From NCBI RefSeq assembly GCF_018294505.1, contig NC_057800.1, forward strand, positions 172,417,703-172,481,702: a DNA stretch of 64,000 nt, in the 5' to 3' direction. The notes below the pieces were generated by a model. It did not search any database, had not been told where the DNA came from, and saw only the letters and a list, made by a program, of their open reading frames with translations. How positions within the stretch are numbered: position 1 is the stretch's first letter; each line of letters begins with the position of its first letter. The position numbers and the translations under genes are program-made. Shown in pieces: positions 21,464 through 34,191 of this stretch. This DNA is from Triticum aestivum (lineage: Eukaryota > Streptophyta > Magnoliopsida > Poales > Poaceae).

Positions 21464-22460
21464 GTGGAGGAAAGAGAGGAAGGGAAAAAGTGGAGAAGTG
21501 GGCTCTCATGCAAGAGCCAGTCTCTACTACATGGTGGAGCATTGGGAGAGGCACCTGTATGGAGGTGGTCAGGAATCTGGGAGACTCACACCGGTCGTAG
21601 CGCCGCAGTTAAAATGATAATGGCAAGTCAAATCACGGGGCCCCACCTGTCCAGCAGTAACTCACTGTCAAATCACACAGCCCTACGTTTGCAGCAGCCT
21701 ACTCCCTCATCTTCTCGCGTCTCTGTCGAACCGACTAGGCGGAACTGCCCCGCCACCTACAGCGCAGGAAAAGCCCCGCCCTCGACTTTTAAATAGTATA
21801 CAGTATATTAATTTTGTATCCATGGATTGCGCCATCGCCATGGAGCAAAGTGTCTAGAAAATGGAGGAGATACGGTGGTCTTGCAATAGAGAAGAGGGAG
21901 AGGCGAGACAGTGGTTTTGGAATGGAGATGATGGAGAGGAGAGGAGGTGGTTTTGCAATGGAGAAGAGGGAGAGGAGCGTGCGGCAGCGATTTAGGATTG
22001 GACGAGAGGGCTGGCGCGCTCTGACTGGATCAAAATCAAAATCAATTTACCCTACAATTAAGAAAGCGACCCCACATTAACTAGTCTCCCTTTTATTCCA
22101 GGTCATAATTGACCATGATTTTCGCACATAAAATATATGTTATACGTTGTATACAAGGCCACTATCAAAATTACAATTTGCAACTATACAAGGCCACTAA
22201 CATTAATCGAGCCAAAATTGATGGCGTTTGCCTCGTACTAGCACCCGAGGACATTAATATCCCTTGTGTGCATGCGGGAGTGAGAAGGTTAGCTTGAATT
22301 CCCAACATTAATCAACCAATGAGGAGTAAGAGGGTTGGCTTGTTGTGCTTGGGAGAGAAAAACCACATTAATTAACACGATAATCAAGGTGACAAGCTAG
22401 CTTGCAACATTGACTTAAACATAGCATTGATTTTTACCTTGGTACCTGTAATATGAGTTT
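21464..22460. other. Intergenic with a purine-rich minisatellite
   Basis: Imperfect 36-39-bp units (TGGTTTTG(C/G)AATGGAGA) repeat at about 21875-21985. A 14-bp direct repeat (ATACAAGGCCACTA) occurs near 22150 and 22186. No gene is recognised. Confidence 0.4.
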
Positions 22461-22465
22461 GTGGC

Positions 22466-22950
22466 TGAGGGAGTCCTGGATTAGGGGGTGTTCGGGTGGC
22501 CGGACTATACCTTCAGCCGGACTCCAGGACTATGAAGATATAAGATTGAAGACTTCGTCCCGTGTCCGGATGGGACTTTCCTTGGCGTGGAAGGCAAGCT
22601 TGGCGATGCGGATATTCAAGATCTCCTACCATTGTAACCGACTCTGTGTAACCCTAACCCTATCCGGTACCTATATAAACCGGAGGGTTGTAGTCTGTAG
22701 GCAATCAACTCCATACACAACAATCATACCATAGGCTAGCTTCTAGGGTTTAGCCTCCTTGATCTCGTGGTAGATCTACTCTTGTACTACACATATCATC
22801 AATATTAATCAAGCAGGAGTAGGGTATTACCTCCATCGAGAGGGCCCGAACCTGGGTAAAAACATCGTGTCCCTTGTCTCCTGTTACCATCTGGCCTAGA
22901 CGCACAGTTCGGGACCCCCTACCCGAGATCCGCCGGTTTTGACACCGACA
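22466..22950 (+). repeat. Gypsy 5' LTR
   Basis: Starts TGAGGGAGTCC and ends GACACCGACA (TG..CA). It contains a TATATAAA box near 22672. It is followed by TTGGTGCTTTCATCG, the probable primer-binding area. Confidence 0.92.
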
Positions 22951-22976
22951 TTGGTGCTTTCATCGAGGGTTCCTCT

Positions 22977-25173
22977 GTGTCGTCGCCTTTAGGCCGGTTG
23001 GCTCCTTTGATCATCAACAATGATACGATCCAGGGTGATACTTTTCTCCCCAGACAGATCTTCGTCTTCGGCGGCTTCGCTCTGCGGGCCAATTCGCTCG
23101 GCCACCTGGAGCAGATCGAAAGCTACGCCCCTGGCCATCAGGTTAGGTTTGGAAGCCTAAACTACACGGCTGACATCCACGGAGACTTGATCTTCAACGG
23201 ATTCGAGCCACAGCCAAGCACGCCGCACTGTCTCGATGGGCATGGTATAGCTCTGCCGCCGAACAGCGCCTTGGAGGCCGCACACGCATCGGTTTCGACC
23301 ATTGATTCGGAGCCTACTCCGCCGATCGAGGATCAGCGGTTGGACGCTGCCTCAGGGGCTGCGATCTCAGAGGCGATCGAGCCGAACTCCAGCCCCGCAC
23401 TCCGCATGGCCCGTGACTCCGAGGAGCCGGATTCCTCTTCGAGCTCCGAGCCCCCCGTGCCCCTGCCGATCGAATCCGATTGGGCGCCGATAATGGAGTT
23501 CACCGCCGCGGACATCTTTCAGCACTCGCCCTTCGGTGATATCCTGAAGTCTCTCAAGTCTCTCTCCTTATCAGAAGAGCCCTGGCCGAACTACGGTCAG
23601 CGAGGATGGGATACGGACGATGAAGAAATTCAAAGCCCACCCAGCACCCACTTGCTAGCCACTGTCGACAATTTAAACGACGTGCTCAACTTCGACTCCG
23701 GAGACATCGACAGCATGGATGACGATGCAGGAGATACAGACGAAGCAACGCCCATAGGGCATTGGACAGCCACCTCATCTCACGACGTTTACATGGTGGA
23801 TACCCCTAAAGGAAGCGACAACGAGGAAAAAGGGGATGGGACGGGAGATCGACCCCCCGAAAAGCAATCAAAGCGTCGGCGTAAACACCGACCCAAGCCC
23901 CGCCTCGACAAAAACCCAGCCATAGAGCTGGACGAGCCGGTAAATGACGAGCAGGCCTTAGAGCAACCGTCCGAACAGGGCAACACGGATAGAGAAGCCG
24001 AACATCCCTCCTCCGGCGAAAACGGCATTCCAGACGACCTCACGCCGAATAAACCAATGGAGCAGAAGAATCTCCACGAGAGGCTCGTTGCAACTGCACG
24101 CAGCCTAAAAAAGCAGAAGCGGGAGCTAAAAACAGCAGAAGATGCACTTCGGATTAGATGGAGCAAAGTAATCAATACCACAGATAAGTACGGCAATAGT
24201 CCCCGCACTAAAAGCTATCCGAAAAGAAAGCTACTGCCTGAATTCGACGAAGAGGCCCTAGAGCTCTCGCATTCAAAAAATGAAAAAGCCACACGGTCGG
24301 ATAGACGACCCCATAAAGCGGCAAGCAGCGCCGCACCTAAATCGGCATGCGACCCACTTAAGGATTCGCATCACGGCCCAGTCAGGTCCATTTATAGGCC
24401 AAGAAAGCAAGCTCTCGTAAGCAACGCTATGAAGCCATCATCAGAATCCGGCACACCCAAATACAGGGGCGCCGCACACCCCCTATGTTTCACCGATGAG
24501 GTTCTGGACTATGAATTCCCAGAGGGATTCAAACCCGTAAACATAGAGGCATATGATGGAACAACAGACCCGGGAGTTTGGATCGAGGATTATATCCTCC
24601 ACATACACATGGCTAGAGGAGATGATCTCCATGCCATAAAATATTTACCCCTTAAGCTTAAAGGTCCAGCCCGGCATTGGCTTAAAAGCCTTCCCAAAAA
24701 CATAATTGGAAGCTGGGAAGATCTCGAGGATGCTTTTCGAGCAAACTTTCAAGGGACCTATGTCCTCCCTCCAGATGCAGATGATCTTAGTCACATAACT
24801 CAACAACCCGGAGAATCAGCTTGGCAGTTCTGGAATAGATTCCTCACTAAAAAGAATCAGATAGTGGATTGTCCGGACGCATAACGTCCGAGACGAATGG
24901 CTCGCCAGACACCTCCGCCAAGAAAAGCCAAGAACAATGGCCGCACTAACAAGCCTCATGACCCGCTTTTGTGCAGGGGAGGATAGCTGGTTGGCAAGGT
25001 GCAGCCCCAGCGACCCAAGTACATCCGAAACTAGGGATGGAAACGGAAAACCGTGACGCAACAAGTACCGTCGCTGGACTAAGGACAAAAGTCCAAAGAG
25101 CACGGCAGTCAATGCCGGATTCAAAGGCTCACGACAAAATCAGGAAAAATCGCCCCCCCCCCCCCGGGATAAC
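22977..25173 (+). pseudogene. Gypsy gag, interrupted
   Basis: The frame is open from 22977 to 24884 (635 codons) but the first in-frame ATG is at 23406, so the original start is probably lost. Two thirds are acidic and low complexity, with a basic patch (KQSKRRRKHRPKPR). The conserved retrotransposon gag domain lies near residues 520-630 (FKPVNIEAYDGTTDP, KLKGPARHWL, SWEDLEDAFRANF). The stop at 24882 is followed in another frame by gag-like sequence (RDEWLARHL, LMTRFCAGEDSW), so a small deletion is likely there. Further on are a TGA at 25054-25056, explicable as CGA-to-TGA, and a run of 13 C at about 25153-25165 where the frame shifts again. Confidence 0.85.
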
Positions 25174-26094
25174 ATGGACGATCCATCCAACCTAAATAAA
25201 ATCCTGGACAGGATATGTCAGATACACAGTACTCCCGGGAAGCCTGCTAACCATACCCACAGAGACTGTTGGGTTTTCAAACAATCCGACAGACTCAATG
25301 CCGAACACAAGGGGCTCGACACACCAAGCGAATACGAGGACGAACCCCAAAAGCAGAGCACCAGGAAACAAAAGAGCTTCCCACAAGAAGTAAAAACAGT
25401 GAACTCACTTCACATAACAAAACGTGCGGCGCCCGTAAAGGTACGCACCACACGGTCCATCCCCAAAGGGTCATGCCACTGGTTGTCAAAACCGATCATC
25501 TTTGATCAGCTAGATTATTCTAGTAATATCAAGAATGTAGGCTGGACTGCCTTGATACTCGATCCAATAATTGGCGGACTCCAGTTTTCAAATGTCCTTA
25601 TGGACGGCGGCAGTGGACTAAACCTGATATATCAGGATACAATCCAACACATGGGGGTAAACCCAGCAAGAATCTATCGTAGCAAAACCTCCTTTCAAGG
25701 GGTAATACCTGGTCCGGACACCCATTGTACGGGTTTTCTCTGGCTCACAGTCGCATTCGGCTCTGCCGATAACCTCCGCCGCGAAAAGCTGACCTTCCAT
25801 ATCGTCCCGTTTTCAAGTCGCTATCAAGCACTACTGGGACGCGAAGCCTTCACTCGCTTTAACGCAATACCGCACTATGCATCTCTTACGCTTAAGATGC
25901 CCGGTCCACGAGGCATCATCTCTTTTAAAGGGGAAGCACTAAAGTGCGCCTCCCCAAGCGGAGGACTGTGCGGCCGCTTTGACAGCCCCACAGCAAAATG
26001 GCCTCACCGGCCAAAAAACTTCGAAATAGGTCCTTCAAGACCACGAACGCGGATAGACGAGTTCGGTGCAAAGTCATCATTGATGCAGGCCTAG
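25174..26094 (+). CDS. Gypsy gag C-terminus and aspartic protease
   Basis: 306 codons, continuing the gag region after the C-run frameshift. A zinc-knuckle-like Cys/His cluster (CQIHSTPGKPANHTHRDC) lies at residues 15-32. The retroviral-type aspartic protease active site is VLMDGGSGLNLIY at residues 141-153 (Asp144), followed by the typical LLGREAFTRFNAIPHY flap-distal segment near 230. The protease would process the gag polyprotein. No reverse transcriptase, RNase H or integrase follows before the stop at 26094. Confidence 0.85.
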   Translation: MDDPSNLNKILDRICQIHSTPGKPANHTHRDCWVFKQSDRLNAEHKGLDTPSEYEDEPQKQSTRKQKSFPQEVKTVNSLHITKRAAPVKVRTTRSIPKGSCHWLSKPIIFDQLDYSSNIKNVGWTALILDPIIGGLQFSNVLMDGGSGLNLIYQDTIQHMGVNPARIYRSKTSFQGVIPGPDTHCTGFLWLTVAFGSADNLRREKLTFHIVPFSSRYQALLGREAFTRFNAIPHYASLTLKMPGPRGIISFKGEALKCASPSGGLCGRFDSPTAKWPHRPKNFEIGPSRPRTRIDEFGAKSSLMQA

Positions 26095-27645
26095 AAGCCA
26101 TATACCCCTGCACTAGGGGCTCCACGCATATACAATAAGAGACAATAAAGCTCAATCTTATATATCTTACTTTACACTTTGCTTAGTTTAAACTTTTTCG
26201 GCATGACCCGTTTTCAACTCAATTCCTCTCTTTTACAGATGAAGGTCGTGTGGCGCCCGTCCAGGATACGGCACAACGGAGACACAGGCACAGACGTGCA
26301 GTAGGGACCCGTCCTAAAGGATTCTTTTTAGATTAAGACCCTGCGTAAACCTTTTTTACTGTCTCTTTTTGCTACACATCCCCTGGTTTTTTCTTTCTGA
26401 TATAACCAAGGAGGAGGCTGGCGTCTTGGCATGTGGCCACGTCAGAATTTTTTCACGTACCTAGACACTAGGGGCTTTTTTAATAAAGAGTGTTGTTTCG
26501 CCCACACTCATAAAGACCGAACACCTTAGGGAGTGTTCGGCGTCGTGAGTTTTGGCATTATATGCATCAGCTCCGAATCATGTCTTTGGTCAAATGTTGG
26601 GTTGCCCGGCTCCTGAGTTCGGCTACCTTATGTTCCGCTCTATCGGCTAAGGTAGCACCAGGAGAACTACTGCGATTGTGCCCCCGGTTCGGCCAGGGCG
26701 AGCACCTCAGTAGAGAAAGCCGAAAACTGACTGTCATGATGTAGCGTGAGACTGGTCAGCCACTCGATGACCTATCGGAATCTATCGGATTCCTCCACTT
26801 TAACGAAGGGTCGCTTCCCGGTCAGGCATATACGCGCCCCGAACTCGGACGAGCACAGTTGCCACCAAGGAGCTACCTAAATAGTCTCACTGTCAAACTC
26901 CTATGGCTAAGTGAAAGTGTTAAAGCATTGTAGTCCGGTTGCCTGGCCCGCTGCGCTATCACCTCCTTTGTAGGACCAAGACGTTGGGTTAAGTGTGAAA
27001 TGCGTCTTCTGCGAGCACCCCCGCACTATGTGCGTGGGGGCTGAAGCCAACGACTGCCATCTTTCAGATTNNNNNNNNNNNNNNNNNNNNNNNNNNNNNN
27101 NNNNNNNNNNNNNNNNNNNNNNNNNNNNNNNNNNNNNNNNNNNNNNNNNNNNNNNNNNNNNNNNNNNNNNNNNNNNNNNNNNNNNNNNNNNNNNNNNNNN
27201 NNNNNNNNNNNNNNNNNNNNNNNNNNNNNNNNNNNNNNNNNNNNNNNNNNNNNNNNNNNNNNNNNNNNNNNNNNNNNNNNNNNNNNNNNNNNNNNNNNNN
27301 NNNNNNNNNNNNNNNNNNNNNNNNNNNNNNNNNNNNNNNNNNNNNNNNNNNNNNNNNNNNNNNNNNNNNNNNNNNNNNNNNNNNNNNNNNNNNNNNNNNN
27401 NNNNNNNNNNNNNNNNNNNNNNNNNNNNNNNNNNNNNNNNNNNNNNNNNNNNNNNNNNNNNNNNNNNNNNNNNNNNNNNNNNNNNNNNNNNNNNNNNNNN
27501 NNNNNNNNNNNNNNNNNNNNNNNNNNNNNNNNNNNNNNNNNNNNNNNNNNNNNNNNNNNNNNNNNNNNNNNNNNNNNNNNNNNNNNNNNNNNNNNNNNNN
27601 NNNNNNNNNNNNNNNNNNNNNNNNNNTTTATAATTACATATGCTA
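26095..27645. other. Non-coding interior of the Gypsy element with an assembly gap
   Basis: AT-rich untranslated-type sequence with an AATAAAG near 26145 and repeated TTCGGC-type words. Positions 27071-27626 are N (556 bases). No gene is supported; long frames across the gap are artefacts of the N run. Confidence 0.8.
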
Positions 27646-30579
27646 TCATAACATAGCATCTTTCGGGCACTGCGTCTCTATTACACGAGCGCCTTCAAGA
27701 ACTTCCTGAAAATAGTGCTCGGAGGGTACTCGGCTTTTGTCCGAATCTCGGGACGCAACAACGGTGGTCTCCATCTCTTCCCAGTATGTCTTAACATGGG
27801 TAAGAGCCATCCTAGCGCCCTCTATGCATGCTGACCTCTTCATTGCATTTATACGTGGCACCGCGTCAAGGAATTGCTGCACCAAGCTGAAATAACTCTT
27901 CGGCTCCGACCTCCTAGGCCACAGATGACCCATAACGTACTTCATGGCGAGTCCGGACAATCTATTCAGTTCGGCCCATTGAGCCAGGCAATCGTCCACT
28001 GCCAGTGGACGCTCTGGATTGTGGAACTGTGACCAGAAAAGCTTTTCCACTTCGCGATCTTTTAGATCTCGAAAGTGCTCGGTCGCATCAGCAGCACTTG
28101 CTGCCAAATCCAGATAGGTGTCCTCCACACTCCACATCCGGTCCAACGGAGCAAACTTCGGATCACAAAACTTCCTCCACAGCATAAAGGGCTTTCCAGC
28201 CGCAATCTGTTCGGCCTGACGCAGCTCCTCCTTCGCAGCTCTCATCGCAGAGCGAGCGTCCTTGGCATCGGCAGCGGCCTTCTCTAAGTCCGTCTGTCTC
28301 GCCCGGTCTTCTTTCTCAAGAAGTTTGCAACGGTCTGCAACGCTCTTTAACTTCTCAGCCATCTCGGCCATCTCTTCTTTTCTTCGGTAGTGAGCAGCCT
28401 GTTCGGCTCTCAGCTCTTCAAGGGCCTTCTCGGCAGCCGCATCGCTTTTTCTGGCTTGCTCCTTAGCTCGGGCAAGTTCTGCCCTATTCTCCACGGCAGC
28501 CGTACCATCTGCATCAAGCACACACATTGTAAGACAATGTCATGAAGCTCCTCTTACCTAATGCCACCCCAAGAATTACATACCTTGAGCCTCATCAAGC
28601 CACTTGTTGACAAGCACGATGTCGGCCTCTGCCACGTCCAGTTGCCGCTTTAGTTCAGCCACATCATCAGTTCGGCTTGATTCCGGACACCTCGCCACCT
28701 ACATTCAAAGGCGACATCTTAGACCTGGGATTATGATCCTCTGCGTGCCGTCATTTCTTGACAACGCGCTGAGTCTCAGGGGCTACTATCTACACAGGGC
28801 GCATCTTACTTATGTGCAACTGACAAAAGTGTACATTATCTAACGTACCTCAAAACCCGTCAGTAAGCTTTTGACGGCCTCATGCAATCCGCTTTCTGCG
28901 GATGAAATCCTTTCAATCACCGTGCCCATCAATGCACGATGCTCCTCTGAGATAGAAGCTCGCCCTAGCAGAATCTTTAGCTCCTCCGGCCAAACACCAG
29001 ACGGTGCCGGACTTGTCCTATGGCCTCTTTCGAAGGCCGGACGCGGAGAGCCTTGGGGGGCCACATAGCTATCTTCCGCCCCTGCCAGATTCAGAGAAAC
29101 CCTCCGCGACCACACCTCAGGGTCGCCCGCCTCGCTAGGCGGTACGGCAGGGGGAGGCGTCCCGCTCTCCATCATCTCCGGAAGAAGATCCCCCGAAGAA
29201 GAGCTCTGCTGAGAAGGGTTGAGGTCCGAGCTACAAGGTAAAATTTCGGTTAATCTTCTCAGATATAAATCAAGGATTTCTCTCATCCCTCAAAAGGAAA
29301 ACCTCTGTCTACTTACGGCTCGCTGGAGGGCTGATCCCCTTGAGGGCGTAGTCTGGCCGAGGAACTCCCCGGCGTCGGACCCTCTGATGAGGATTTTCTC
29401 CCCTGTTTCGAGGCCATGGTTTTCGGGTCATCAGAAGCGGCTCTCTTATTCCCCTTAGGAGAGGAATTGTCGGTTCCTCCCTTCGGAGCAGCCTCCTTCG
29501 AGGAGGCCATAGCTTCCTTGTCCTCCCCCTCCAAAGGCATTATCTCCAGCATCCTGACCAGCATGGGATCCGGCCTGGTTTCAGGAAGGGGAGCCGGACA
29601 CCTGATCAGCTTTGCCTTCGCTATCCACTCCTGTTTAAAAGGACGGCTCTTTTAGGGGCAAGTTTATAACAATTATACAGATAGAAGGTCCGGGCACAAG
29701 GTTGCTTACTTGAGTATCCGGGCGATTGCAGCTTAGGCCTGCGTCCTCGGTTAAATCGGGACACATCTCTTGTGATCCGAAGAACAGCCTATACATATCC
29801 ACGGGCGTTGCGCCCATAAAATTCTGGAGAGCTCGCGGTCCCTCTGGATTAAACTCCCACAGGCGAAGGGGGCGACGTTTGCCGGGCAATATTCGGCGAA
29901 TCAGCATGACCTGTGTCACCTTGACCAAACTGAGGTCTCCTTCCAAGATATCCTTAATTCGGCCCTGTAACAGGGGCACGTCTTCGGATAACCCCCAATC
30001 TAATCCTTTGTTGACCCATGACACTAGCCGTGATGAGGGACCCGAGCGAAAGGCAGGAGGCGCCGCCCACTTGGCGCTCCTAGGAGCGGTGATATAGAAC
30101 CACTCTTGTTGCCACAAGCCGAGCTCCTCTTGAAAGGAGCCCTCGGGCCATGGAGCATCAGCATTCTTACTTATGACAGCGCCTCCTCACTCTGCGTGCC
30201 GTCCTTCGATCATCTTCGGCTCCACTCCAAAAGTCTTGAGCCATAATCCAAAGTGAGGAGTAACAGGGAGGAACGCTTCGCACACAATGATGAATGAGGA
30301 AATGTGGAGGATGGACTCCGGAGCTAAGTCATGAAATTCTAGCCCGTAATAAAACAGCAGCCCCCTCATGAAGGGATCCATCAGGAAGCCTAACCCCCGA
30401 AGGAAGTGAGACATGAACACTACGCTCTCACCGGGCTGGGGACTGGGAATAGCCTGCCTTTGAGCAGGCAACCTATGCGGAATTTCGGCGGTCAAGAACT
30501 TAGCCTCTCTCAACTTTAGCACGTCCTCCTCCGTGACGGAGGAGGGCATCCATCGGCCTTGAAGGTCGGAACCGGACAT
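27646..30579 (-). CDS. Antisense five-exon gene, putative gypsy-type transposon domain (PF04195-like)
   Basis: Exons on the minus strand are 30579-29710, 29630-29317, 29230-28849, 28698-28584 and 28508-27646. All four introns are 77-150 bp, begin GT (GTAAG, GTAAG, GTACG, GTATG) and end AG, and every junction keeps frame. The product would be 847 codons with one TGA at codon 131 (30187-30189). Exon 1 carries a domain known from Triticeae proteins labelled transposase (putative) gypsy type (FMRGLLFYYGLEFHDLAPES, VTQVMLIRRILP, PLRLWEFNPEGP). Exons 2-3 are Ser/Pro/Gly-rich linkers. Exons 4-5 are a long coiled coil (ELRAEQAAHYRRKEEMAEMA) followed by a folded tail (LNRLSGLAMKYVMGHLWPRR). Its biochemical role is unknown. 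It lies between gag-protease and the 3' LTR, opposite to the element's transcription. The conserved splice structure suggests it was expressed as a spliced transcript. Confidence 0.8.
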
Positions 30580-31128
30580 TGTCAAAGGTCCGAAGCGCCT
30601 GGAATCTAGAACCTAGGGTGTTGGAACTCGAGGCGACGGGCGAACTCGTTTGAAATTGGAAAAAGGAGTAAGGCCTTGGTCTCTTTATAAGAGGTTGAAT
30701 ACCAGGAGCCCTCCCCGTAACTGTTTGGGACTCACCTTTAATCGAGAAAACGTGCTAACGGGCATGATTGGGTTACCCACGTCCGTATTGATGAGAATCC
30801 CGTAAAAGGGGGGCACACGATCTCTGCTTTAACAAGACATGCCAAGGAAACCGCCTCACAAAATACGCTGAGGTGGAAAAGTAAAAACGATTCGAGTGAA
30901 GGACTTGGCTGTAGTGTGATGACGCACTGTGGAATACGTCAGCAGATTTGATTTGTGTTAATATTATTCTCTCTATGGTAATATGTGGAAGCTTATTTTG
31001 CAGATCCGGACACTACTCTTGGTGTTTACAATCTTCTATGAAGGACATGGAGGAGGAACCCGCCTTGCAAGGCCGAAGACAATTTGCGCGCCGGACTCGT
31101 CGTCATTGAAGCCTGGTTCAGGGGCTAC

Positions 31129-31602
31129 TGAGGGAGTCCTGGATTAGGGGGTGTTCGGGTAGCCGGACTATACCTTCAGCCGGACTCCTGGACTATGAAG
31201 ATACAAGATTTAAGACTTCGTCCCGTGTCCGGATGGGACTTTCCTTGGCGTGGAAGGCAAGCTTGGCGATGCGGATATTCAAGATCTCCTACCATTGTAA
31301 CCGACTCTGTGTAACCCTAACCCTATCTGGTGTCTATATAAACCGGAGGGTTGTAGCCCGTAGGCAATCAACTCCATACACAACAATCATACCATAGGCT
31401 AGATTCTAGGGTTTAGCCTCCTTGATCTCATGGTAGATCTACTCTTGTACTACCCATATCATCAATATTAATCAAGCAGGAGTAGGGTATTACCTCCATC
31501 GAGAGGGCCCGAACCTGGGTAAAAACATCATGTCCCTTGGCTCCTGTTACCATCCGGCCTTGACGCACAGTTCGGGACCCCCTACCCGAGATCCGCCGGT
31601 TC
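31129..31602 (+). repeat. Gypsy LTR, middle copy, 3' end missing
   Basis: Starts TGAGGGAGTCC directly after GGGGCTAC and matches the first LTR to ATCCGCCGGTT at 31602, where the final dozen bases are replaced by Sirevirus sequence. Confidence 0.9.
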
Positions 31603-32604
31603 GTGTCCCTTGTAGGTTCTAATGACGAGGACTTTGAAGATTTCTTCTTCTTCTTTGAGTCATCAGAACTGTAATCCTTCTACTTCTTCTTTGATCCATT
31701 TTCCCACTGAGGACAATCTTGAATGTAGTGTCCAGGCTTCTTGCATTTGTGGCAGAGTCTCTTCTTATAATCATGGGATCAGGAATCTGTTCTCAAGTCA
31801 CCACTTCTTGAGGATTTACCAAAGTGACCACGTCTTGAGAACTTTTGGAACTTCCTAACGAGCATAGCTAGCTCCTGGCTCAGTTCTTCATGGTCACCAA
31901 GGCTGCTGTCAGAATCTTCACCATCAGATTCAGATACTGCCTTGGCCTTCAGAGCACATGATCTACCATAGCTTGGTCCAGAGATCTCTCTTCTCAGCAA
32001 GCTAGAACTCATGAGTGTTTAGTCTCTCGAGGATATCGGCGGGATCAAGTGACTTGTAGTCTCCATGTTCTTGTATCATCAATGCCAAGGTATCAAATGA
32101 GGAATCAAGCGATCTCAGCAATTTCTTCACTACCTCATGGTCGGTGATATCAGTGGCACCAAGTGCTTGAAGCTCATTTGAGATGTCAGTGAGGCGATCG
32201 AAGGTCTGCCGAACATTTTCATTGTCGAGTCTTTTGAAGTGGTTGAAGAGATTTTGAAGAACGTCAACTCGAGAGTCACGCCATGTTGAGACTCCCTCAT
32301 TGACTTTGGACAGCATGTCCCAAATAAGCTTAGCTGTCTCCAAAGCACTCACTCTGCCATACTGCCCTTTTCTCAGATGGCCACATATGATATTCTTCAC
32401 TTGAGAGTCGAGTTGCTTGAATCTCTTCACATCAGCAGCGTTGATGGTGGGAGTGACAGAGGGAACACCATTCTCCACAACGTACCAGAGATCGTTATCA
32501 ATTGCCTCAAGATGCATGCGCATCTTATTCTTCCAGTAGGGCTAGTCCGTCCCATCGAAGGTAGGACACCCAGCAGAAACCTTGATCATACCTGCGGTCG
32601 ACAT
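31603..32604 (-). pseudogene. Copia gag (UBN2-type), truncated
   Basis: The minus-strand reading from about 32604 contains the gag segment of plant Copia elements (WKNKMRMHL, LDNENVRQTFDRL, DHEVVKKLLRSL). A Ser/Asp-rich segment (DSDSSLGDHEELSQELAMLV) and remains of a zinc-knuckle region near 31690-31790 follow. In-frame TAG codons near 32541 and 32000 and at least one frameshift break it. It ends at the junction with the Gypsy LTR at 31602. Confidence 0.75.
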
Positions 32605-32657
32605 AACTAAAACTCCAGGCGGTTAAACCAAAATCACACAGAACAAGGGAGTACCTT

Positions 32658-32670
32658 GCTCTGATACCAA
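32658..32670 (-). other. Primer-binding site, initiator tRNA-Met type
   Basis: TGGTATCAGAGC on the minus strand immediately after the LTR end (CACTTTCA, then two bases). This matches the initiator methionine tRNA 3' end used by most Copia elements. Confidence 0.85.
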
Positions 32671-32671
32671 T

Positions 32672-34191
32672 TGAAAGTGCGTTATATCGACTAGAGGGGG
32701 GCTGAATAGGCGATTTTTATGAATTCTTCACTGAGGAATTTGCAGGTGAGGAAATTCCTAAGTGAAGAAATACTTGCAGCGGAATAAGTACTCATAAGTA
32801 ACCATAACAGAACATGAGCATGGTCTTCATTATGAAATGAAAAACAAGCACATCGTACTAAAAGCGTAAACACAGGATAACACAGGATGAAGACAAACAG
32901 ACTGAAGAAATTGAACTGAGGAAGTTGAGAAAGTCTTCAGTCAAAGTCTTCAAACAGATATGAACAAGCTCACAACACAGAAATGAGGAAATGAAAGGGT
33001 TGAAGAAATGGAACCAGGTAGCTTGGTGAAGACAATGATTTGGTAGACCAGATCCAACTGTTGTGACAGATGTACGTCTGGTTAGGGCGGCTAGGTATTT
33101 GAACCTGAGCACACACAGTCCCGGACACCCAGTTCTGAACACGCAGTCCAGAACACTCAGTCCGCACCGTATTCCCCTTGAGCTAAGGTCACACAGACCT
33201 CGCCCAATTACTCGTGGTAAGTCTTCAGGTGACTTCCAAACCTTCACAGACTAGGTCACTCGGTGATCCACAATTTCCTCTTGGATGTTCTAGACCATGA
33301 CGCCTAACTGTCTGGAAGATGCACAGTCTTAAAAGGTAACAAGTGTCAGATGCACACAGGATCAATCTCTTTAGTGATGCTCAATCACTTGGGGTTTGTA
33401 GGTGTTTGGGTTTGGGTTTTCCTCACTTGATGATTTTCTCTCAAAGTCCTTGGAGGATGGGATGCTCTCAAATGACAAGTGTCAGTTTCTCTCGGAGTAG
33501 CCAACCAGCTAGTGGTTGTAGGGGGCGGCTATTTATAGCCTAGGGAGCAGCCTGACATGATAAGACATAAATGCCCTTCAATGATATGACCGTTAGGTGG
33601 GTAGATATTTTGGGACAGCTCGCACATAACATAGCAACATTCGGAATTTTGAGTATCAAATTCCTCAGGGCTATCATGTTCCTCACTGTGTAGGCAATCC
33701 GCACTGGCGAATTCCTAACTCCTCAGTCAGAATAAATTGCTCAGAGACAAGAAGAACTTCGTCTCTGTCACTGAAGAAATTGACTGAGATGTATGAGATT
33801 TCCAATGGCTTCACTCGAAGGGATTGGTAGGTGTAGGATTTGAGTTGAGCACCACTTGGAAAATTTTCCTTAGTATTTCCTCGGCCCCCTTTAACAGTGC
33901 GGTGTTTCCTATGGCTCAAGAAACAGAAAATGAAACTACGAAAACAAAAGTCTTCACGCTTCATGTTCCTCGAATGAATACCAAGTCTTCAGGATTACAC
34001 CAATTTCTTTATTTTCAAAGTCTTCAGAAAGTCTTCAGTCGAAGAACATCATTTTTAGGGGACAACTTTCTCTGTAAATATCAAACTCCTCATAGACTTA
34101 TAGACCTGTATACACTCACAAACACATTATTCCCTTGACCTATAAGTCTTCAATACACCAAAATCACTAAGGGGCACTAGATGCACTTACA
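32672..34191 (-). repeat. Sirevirus-type LTR, 1520 bp
   Basis: On the minus strand it starts TGTAAGTGCATC after the purine tract and ends CGCACTTTCA before the primer-binding site. A TATAAATAG box lies near 33530. Only one copy exists in the window. Confidence 0.8.

Noticed and set aside
26907..27670. Open frames across the large N run
   Set aside because: They consist almost wholly of undetermined residues and carry no information.
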